DNA of 10,927 nucleotides from UBA8437 sp003445035 (lineage in GTDB: Bacteria > Planctomycetota > Planctomycetia > Planctomycetales > Planctomycetaceae): NCBI GenBank assembly GCA_937901285.1, contig CALCHI010000108.1:1-10927 (forward strand), written 5' to 3'. Below, piece by piece: positions 6,490 to 10,927 of the stretch. Made by a program: the position numbers and the translations under genes. Within the stretch, counting starts at the first letter, position 1; each line of letters opens with the position of its first letter. The notes under the pieces were generated by a model that worked only from the letters and a program-made list of their open reading frames with translations, was not told where the DNA came from and searched no databases.

Positions 6490-6951
6490 ATGCAGTGCCC
6501 GTTCTGTCGATTTGATGAGACCAAGGTTGTCGACTCTCGCGCCAGTCAGCCTCACGCGATCCGTCGTCGCCGAGAGTGCCTGGGCTGCAAACGGCGATTC
6601 ACGACCTACGAGAAGATCGAGGAATCGCCACTGCGGGTGATCAAGAAGGACGGTTCGCGGGTGCCGTTCGACCGTGAACGGATCCGCGTCGGGCTGGAGA
6701 AAGCCTGTTACAAGCGTCCGGTCAGCGACGAGCAGATCGAGGGGATCATCAACTCGGTTGAGCAGGAGGTCTACCAGGGGTTTGATCGAGAGATTCCTTC
6801 TCGCGATATCGGCGAACTGGTGTTCGGTCGGTTGCGCGATGTCGACCAGGTGGCGTTCGTGCGGTTTGCCTCGGTGTACCGCGAATTCAAGGACGTCAAC
6901 GACTTTGTCGAGGAACTCGAGCCGATGCTCCGGGACGTGGATCGCGATTAG
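6490..6951 (+). CDS. nrdR: Transcriptional repressor NrdR of ribonucleotide reductase genes
   Basis: Nucleotide-sensing repressor that binds ATP/dATP through an ATP-cone and shuts down ribonucleotide reductase operons at NrdR boxes. From the ATG at 6490 the protein has 153 residues, the normal family length. The N-terminal zinc ribbon has Cys3-x2-Cys6 and Cys30-x2-Cys33, with the typical block RRRRECLGCKRRFTTYE. The ATP-cone begins near residue 46 (PLRVIKKDGSRVPFDRERI) and runs to about 136, including VRFASVYREFKDV. GGGAG lies about ten bases before the ATG; an upstream in-frame GTG at 6466 would add eight residues ahead of the conserved MxCPxC start and is rejected. No nrd gene or obvious NrdR box is in the window, so it acts on targets elsewhere. 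Gaps of 117 bp before and 72 bp after suggest its own transcript or readthrough. Confidence 0.97.
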   Translation: MQCPFCRFDETKVVDSRASQPHAIRRRRECLGCKRRFTTYEKIEESPLRVIKKDGSRVPFDRERIRVGLEKACYKRPVSDEQIEGIINSVEQEVYQGFDREIPSRDIGELVFGRLRDVDQVAFVRFASVYREFKDVNDFVEELEPMLRDVDRD

Positions 6952-6986
6952 GCGATGGCCTTCTGTGGAGACGCCGCCAAGAGACA

Positions 6987-7015
6987 TTGACTCGTAGCAT
7001 GTGGATCGGGATGAT
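6987..7015 (+). promoter_or_regulatory. Candidate promoter giving a near-leaderless hldE transcript
   Basis: TTGACT (6987-6992, five of six bases of the -35 consensus) is followed after 17 bases by GATGAT (7010-7015, four of six of the -10 consensus). A start about seven bases beyond the -10 would be near 7022, two bases before the hldE ATG at 7024. No Shine-Dalgarno is well placed before that ATG, which fits a leaderless message. This rests on an E. coli-type consensus. Confidence 0.3.
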
Positions 7016-7023
7016 CCCCGGCC

Positions 7024-8541
7024 ATGTCGTACGAGTTGGTCGAGATTCTCCGGGGGGCCGGTCATCCGCGGCTGTTGGTCGTGGGCGACTTGGTGCTTGA
7101 CCGCTACACCTGGGCGGACGCCGAGCGGATCAGCCAGGAAGCTCCGGTGATGCTCCTGCGGGAGGATCGTCGTGAGTGCAGGCTGGGCGGGGCGGCCAAC
7201 GTGGCGAACATGCTGCGGGGCCTGGAGGCCGAGGTGGTGATGGCCGGTGTCGTCGGAGACGACGAGGATGGTCGCGAGATGCGGCACCAGTTGTCCCGCT
7301 CGGGCGTCAGCAGCGACCTGGTGATGACCGACGAATCGCGTCCGACGACTGTCAAGACCCGGGTGATCGGTCGGGCTCAACATCGGCACCCTCACCAGGT
7401 CCTGCGGGTCGACCGCGAATCGCGTGAGCCATTGCACGGTCCGATCGCCGAGGAACTGATCGAGGCGGTGGAGCGGATGATTTCAGGAGACGAGCGGCCG
7501 GTCGACGCGGTCCTGGTCTCCGACTACGCCAAAGGCGTCTGCACGCCCGGGTTGCTGGCCGCTGTGATCTCGGCCGGTCGTGAGGCGGGGATTCCCGTGA
7601 TTGTCGATCCCGCCTCGACCACCGATTACCGGCTTTACCGGGGGGCAACGGCGGTCACTCCCAATCGCACCGAGACGTCTCGTGCGACGGGTCGAGTGAT
7701 CGAGACGATCGAGGATGGTCTGGCCGCCGCCGGGGAACTGTGTGAAACCCTGGATCTCGACATCGCCTTTGTCACCCTGGACAGCGACGGGATCGCCCTG
7801 GCGACAGCCGGCGACGAGACGTGCCACGTGCCGACTCGTCGACGGGAGGTTTATGACATCACCGGTGCGGGAGACATGGTCCTGGCCACGATCGGCCTGT
7901 CGGCTGCGGCCGGTTGTGATCCCGAGACGATGGCCCGTCTGGCCAACACGTCCGGAGGGCTGGAAGTCGAACAGATCGGCGTGGTCACGGTGACCCGTGG
8001 TGAGATGATCGCGGATCTGCTGGGAGGGCCACGGTCGGCTCGGGAAAAGATCCGTGATCGCGAGACGTTGGCCGAAGTGTTGTCGGCTCGACGTGAATCG
8101 GGCCAGAGAGTGGTGTTGACCAACGGTTGCTTTGACCTGTTGCATGCCGGCCACCTGGCGTGTCTTGAGCAGGCTGCGGCCGAGGGCGATTGCCTGGTGG
8201 TCGCGGTCAACAGTGATCGGAGCGTGCGGGGGCTCGAGAAGGCTCCGGGACGACCGATCATCCCGCAGGACCAGCGAGCGGCAATGCTGGCCGCCTTGGA
8301 AGTGGTCGATTTCGTGGTGATCTTCGACGAAGCGACCCCCGAAGCTCTCATCGAGACACTTCGCCCGGACGTGCTGGTCAAGGGCGGGACCTACGAGGTC
8401 AAGGACATTGTCGGTGGCGAACTGGTCACTTCTTATGGCGGTGATGTCAAACCGCTGGGCCTGGTGCCGGGACTGTCGACGACCGAGATCCTGGCCCGAA
8501 TCCGTGCGGCCGAGTCAGGGACCTGGCAGAAGGCTGGGTAA
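7024..8541 (+). CDS. hldE: Bifunctional heptose kinase/adenylyltransferase HldE (RfaE)
   Basis: Two-domain enzyme of ADP-heptose synthesis for the LPS inner core: it phosphorylates heptose-7-phosphate at C1, then transfers AMP to heptose-1-phosphate. The 505 residues (E. coli 477) start with a PfkB-type kinase: GDLVLDRYTWADAERISQEAP, LGGAANVANML, SDYAKGV, TPNRTE, and the anion-hole/catalytic loop DITGAGD with Asp284. The C-terminal adenylyltransferase has TNGCFDLLHAGH with the HxGH pair at 374-377, VAVNSD, RPIIPQDQRAAMLAALEVVD, LVKGGTYEVKDIVGG and a final STTEI. Both active sites look intact. The usual DPKG of the kinase is DPAS here, and the loop before QVLRVDRE is a few residues longer than in E. 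coli. No clear ribosome-binding site precedes the ATG. The heptosyltransferase gene follows 39 bp downstream, so the two probably form an operon. Confidence 0.96.
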   Translation: MSYELVEILRGAGHPRLLVVGDLVLDRYTWADAERISQEAPVMLLREDRRECRLGGAANVANMLRGLEAEVVMAGVVGDDEDGREMRHQLSRSGVSSDLVMTDESRPTTVKTRVIGRAQHRHPHQVLRVDRESREPLHGPIAEELIEAVERMISGDERPVDAVLVSDYAKGVCTPGLLAAVISAGREAGIPVIVDPASTTDYRLYRGATAVTPNRTETSRATGRVIETIEDGLAAAGELCETLDLDIAFVTLDSDGIALATAGDETCHVPTRRREVYDITGAGDMVLATIGLSAAAGCDPETMARLANTSGGLEVEQIGVVTVTRGEMIADLLGGPRSAREKIRDRETLAEVLSARRESGQRVVLTNGCFDLLHAGHLACLEQAAAEGDCLVVAVNSDRSVRGLEKAPGRPIIPQDQRAAMLAALEVVDFVVIFDEATPEALIETLRPDVLVKGGTYEVKDIVGGELVTSYGGDVKPLGLVPGLSTTEILARIRAAESGTWQKAG

Positions 8542-8580
8542 CGGCGTCGGCATCATCGAACACTCTGTGTGGGGGATGGC

Positions 8581-9693
8581 ATGAAGATCGCCGTGTTTCT
8601 TCCCAACTGGATCGGTGATGTCGTGATGGCTACGCCGGCCCTGGCGGCGATCCGTCATCGATGGCCTGACGGAGAGGTGGTGGCGGTGTTGCGACCGTAC
8701 GTCGCTGACGTGCTCGAGGGGACCGGGCTGGTCGATCGGGTGATCGAGTGGAACCTTCGTGACAAGACGCGCGAAGCGTCGGGCTGGAGGCTGGCCCGGC
8801 GGTTGCGACGCGAACGATTCGATGTGGCAGTGCTGTTTCCCAACTCGTTGAGGTCGGGCTGGATGGCCTGGTTGTCGGGGGCCACCCGCCGGATCGGTTT
8901 CGCCCGCGATGCGCGACGGTGGTTGTTGACCGATCCGGTTCAAGTGACATCCGGCGGAGTGCCGCATCCGGTTCTCGACGATTACCTGGAGCTCGCCTCG
9001 CAATTGGACTGTCGGTCGGCTGATCACAGGATGCACCTGGCAACTTCGGCGAGTGACGAGGCGTGCTGGCGTGAGATTCGTGCCCGGCGAAGCGACGTGC
9101 TGGGACCACGTCCTTACATCTGCATCAATCCCGGTGGGGCTTTTGGTGCGGCCAAGCACTGGCCCAGCCAGTCGTTTGGCGAACTGGCCAGGCGGATTGT
9201 GAACACGACCGACCAGTCGGTCGTGGTGGTCTGCGGTCCGTCAGAGCGGGAGGAGGCTCGAGAGATCTCCGAGTGGGCGGGCGATCCACGCGTGGTGTCG
9301 CTGTCCGACGAGGCTTCGAGCCTGGGACTGACCAAGGCGGTGATCCGACACGCCACGGCTCTGGTCAGTACTGATTCGGGGCCCAGGCACTTCGCGGCCC
9401 CTTTCGGCGTGCCGGTGGTGACATTGTTCGGACCGACACATGTCGCCTGGAGTGAGACCGGCTATGAGCGAGAGCTTCACGTGCAACTGGATGTTGAATG
9501 TGGACCGTGCCAACAGCGAATCTGTCCGTTGGGACACCATCGTTGTATGACCGATCTGTCGGCCGACCGAGTTTTCGGAGAACTGCAAACGCTGATGCAG
9601 CAGCAATTGAGCGAAAGTCGAATGTTGGACGATCACGACGATCGATCTGCCCACGAAAACGTGGCCATGGCTCGACTTTCCTCTCCGAATTGA
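8581..9693 (+). CDS. waaF: ADP-heptose:LPS heptosyltransferase, WaaF-like (GT9)
   Basis: Cytoplasmic-face glycosyltransferase that adds heptose from ADP-heptose to the LPS inner core. The ATG at 8581 gives 370 residues starting MKIAVFLPNWIGDVVMATPAL; Asp13 matches the conserved catalytic Asp13 of the WaaC/WaaF family. The GGGGA at about 8572-8576 serves as ribosome-binding site; a GTG at 8569 is less likely because the beta-strand of the first Rossmann fold begins right at MKIAV. The C-terminal nucleotide-binding domain shows NPGGAFGAAKHWP (183-195) and STDSGPRHFAAPFGVPVVTLFGPT (DSG at 265-267), both GT9 hallmarks. A late ECGPCQQRICPLGHHRC segment has four cysteines, a feature of the WaaF subgroup. 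A short hydrophilic tail follows the last helix. The next-door hldE supplies the sugar donor. Heptosyltransferase I or a divergent acceptor specificity cannot be excluded. Confidence 0.92.
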   Translation: MKIAVFLPNWIGDVVMATPALAAIRHRWPDGEVVAVLRPYVADVLEGTGLVDRVIEWNLRDKTREASGWRLARRLRRERFDVAVLFPNSLRSGWMAWLSGATRRIGFARDARRWLLTDPVQVTSGGVPHPVLDDYLELASQLDCRSADHRMHLATSASDEACWREIRARRSDVLGPRPYICINPGGAFGAAKHWPSQSFGELARRIVNTTDQSVVVVCGPSEREEAREISEWAGDPRVVSLSDEASSLGLTKAVIRHATALVSTDSGPRHFAAPFGVPVVTLFGPTHVAWSETGYERELHVQLDVECGPCQQRICPLGHHRCMTDLSADRVFGELQTLMQQQLSESRMLDDHDDRSAHENVAMARLSSPN

Positions 9694-9768
9694 GTCTAAC
9701 TCGTCAGTGCTGGGATGCTGGCGGCCCATGTCCGGTGGCCGGATTTGTTCCACTTCGGCATGAGACCG

Positions 9769-10509
9769 ATGACCACGTCCGTCTACCTGGTGATTGCATG
9801 TGCGGTGGCCTACCTGGTAGGTGGAATTCCGTTCGGTTACATCATCGGTCGAGTGGTTGGTGGGATCGACATTCGCTCTGAAGGCAGTGGCAACATCGGA
9901 GCCACAAACGTGGCACGTGTGCTGGGCCTGAGATGGGGGGTGGCCGTGCTGGTCCCGGATGCGTTGAAGGGGCTGGGACCGGTCTGGGCGGTGTCGGCAA
10001 CGATGAGCCGGTGGGTCGAGCCGGTCGGCCCGGACAGTGTGATGGTCGTGCACGGCCAGGTGCTGGTCGGTGTGATGGCGATCCTGGGCCACATGTTTCC
10101 CTGTTGGATCGGGCTACGAGGTGGCAAGGGGGTGGCGACTGCCTTGGGGGTCGTTGTGCTGCTCAGTCCCTGGGGAACGTTGGCTGCCGTGGGGCTCTAC
10201 GTGTTGACGCTGGCAACCAGTCGCCTCGGCAGCCTGGGTTCTCTGTTGGGGGCGCTGGCGTTCGGGGTTGTGCAGACCACGTTGATGGTGCGGGCAGGTG
10301 ATTGGAGTCCGCAATGGAGCCTGTCCGCGTTCACGCTGGCGGTGCCGCTCCTGATCATCTATCGGCACCGGAGCAACATTGGCCGGATCGTCCGCGGCGA
10401 AGAGCCCTCGGTGGGCCAACCGGTTGCCGACGACCCCGAGTTGCGAGACGCGTTTTCGGCTGGAGATGATTCGAGCGGCGAGGTCAACTCGGTCCAGGAT
10501 GGACCATGA
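9769..10509 (+). CDS. plsY: Acyl-phosphate:glycerol-3-phosphate acyltransferase PlsY
   Basis: Inner-membrane enzyme that transfers an acyl group from acyl-phosphate to glycerol-3-phosphate, forming lysophosphatidic acid, the first step of phospholipid synthesis. The three PlsY active-site motifs are present: SGNIGATNVAR (40-50), GGKGVAT (118-124) and HRSNIGRIVRGEEP (200-213). About seven hydrophobic segments are visible, starting with YLVIACAVAYLVGGIPFGYIIG. The ATG at 9769 (246 residues) puts five residues ahead of the first helix, as usual; in-frame ATGs at 9760 and 9715 add 3 or 18 residues and none has a strong ribosome-binding site, so the start is uncertain. E. coli PlsY has 205 residues; here a 33-residue acidic, Ser/Asp-rich tail extends past the last motif. 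The gene lies 75 bp after waaF. Its final 26 bp overlap the convergent GNAT gene. Confidence 0.95.
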   Translation: MTTSVYLVIACAVAYLVGGIPFGYIIGRVVGGIDIRSEGSGNIGATNVARVLGLRWGVAVLVPDALKGLGPVWAVSATMSRWVEPVGPDSVMVVHGQVLVGVMAILGHMFPCWIGLRGGKGVATALGVVVLLSPWGTLAAVGLYVLTLATSRLGSLGSLLGALAFGVVQTTLMVRAGDWSPQWSLSAFTLAVPLLIIYRHRSNIGRIVRGEEPSVGQPVADDPELRDAFSAGDDSSGEVNSVQDGP

Positions 10510-10927
10510 TCAGACGGTGCTCGTGAGGACGGTAGTAGCCGTCGATCCGCTCGCGGACGTCGAAGCCGAAGTTCTGGTAGAGGGCCACCGCGGCGTTGTT
10601 GGATGGGTCGACGGTCAGCAGCACCGGAGTGTTGGCCTGGGCCAGGCCGGCCTGCATCAACTGTGTACCGATGCCGGATCCCCGACACTCCGGGTGCACC
10701 ATGATCTTGTGCAGGCAGAGTTCGGAGGCATTGGTCGGAAACATCACCAGCGCCCCGGCGATGTCGCCGGATTCGGACAGCGAATCAGAACCGCCTGGGC
10801 GTCGTGCAACCAGCAGCGTGGCCATGTCACACCAGATTCTCCAGATGTGCTCGCCGTCGGGAATGAACAGGTCAGGTGCGATGGGCCACGAGATTCGGTC
10901 CAACGCCGCAACGTGCAGGTAGTCTCG
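10484..10927 (-). CDS. GNAT-family N-acetyltransferase, N-terminus cut by window edge
   Basis: The minus-strand frame is open from the right edge (10927) to TGA at 10484-10486, giving 147 visible residues. An internal TTG at 10903 could be mistaken for the start, but coding continues upstream (RDYLHVAALDR), as expected for the first GNAT strand and helix. The acetyl-CoA site is clear: KIMVHPECRGSGIGTQLMQAG carries the R/Q-x-x-G-x-G loop (RGSGIG). It is followed by LLTVDPSNNAAVALYQNFGF, the usual Asn-x-x-A-x-x-x-Y-x-x-x-GF end of the fold, as in RimI-like members, and DGYYRPHEHRLIMVHP closes the domain. Substrate is unknown; protein N-termini, antibiotics or small amines are all possible. It is transcribed towards plsY and their 3' ends overlap by 26 bp. 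Confidence 0.9.
   Translation of the reverse strand, partial: RDYLHVAALDRISWPIAPDLFIPDGEHIWRIWCDMATLLVARRPGGSDSLSESGDIAGALVMFPTNASELCLHKIMVHPECRGSGIGTQLMQAGLAQANTPVLLTVDPSNNAAVALYQNFGFDVRERIDGYYRPHEHRLIMVHPGPS

Noticed and set aside
6418..7437. A 339-codon minus-strand frame opposite nrdR and the start of hldE
   Set aside because: It is in codon register with both genes, which happen to share the same phase, and bridges the gap between them. Its sequence has shadow-type composition and no motif.
9241..10092. A 283-codon minus-strand frame opposite waaF and plsY
   Set aside because: In codon register with both well-supported plus-strand genes; no domain or plausible start signal.

Overview
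This window is bacterial, GC-rich and densely coded. It most likely comes from the PVC superphylum, probably a planctomycete. The best clues are a very short basic protein matching the PVC-specific 'small basic protein' family, a C-terminal outer-membrane beta-barrel fragment of a type I associate with planctomycetes, and ADP-heptose/LPS-core genes showing a Gram-negative, LPS-bearing envelope. I found no rRNA, tRNA, CRISPR array, insertion sequence or phage gene. No gap between genes reaches 300 bases.

Layout, left to right. (1) 2-628 +, the C-terminal part of a beta-barrel protein running off the left edge. (2) 677-1414 +, a pyrophosphorylase-only GlmU. (3) 1506-2453 +, PRPP synthetase (prs). 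(4) 2450-4165 -, a bacterial GH3-family acyl-adenylating enzyme, convergent with prs; the two stop codons share the bases CTAG. (5) 4215-4460 -, the PVC small basic protein, immediately upstream of and co-oriented with GH3. (6) A 137-bp divergent intergenic region. (7) 4598-6160 +, a sodium:solute symporter, joined by an ATGA overlap to (8) 6157-6372 +, a 71-residue single-pass membrane protein. (9) 6490-6951 +, NrdR. (10) 7024-8541 +, bifunctional HldE; (11) 8581-9693 +, a WaaF-like heptosyltransferase; (12) 9769-10509 +, PlsY. (13) 10484-10927 -, a GNAT acetyltransferase running off the right edge, whose 3' end overlaps that of plsY by 26 bp.

Functionally the window is mostly housekeeping and envelope biology. 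GlmU makes UDP-GlcNAc for peptidoglycan and lipid A, Prs makes PRPP, HldE makes ADP-heptose, WaaF-like adds heptose to the LPS core, and PlsY starts phospholipid synthesis. NrdR represses ribonucleotide reductase genes, none of which is visible here. I see no clear novel multi-gene system. The least-explained pieces are the symporter with its coupled mini-membrane protein, and the small basic protein/GH3 pair. Nearly all long antisense reading frames here lie in codon register opposite real genes and are best read as composition shadows.
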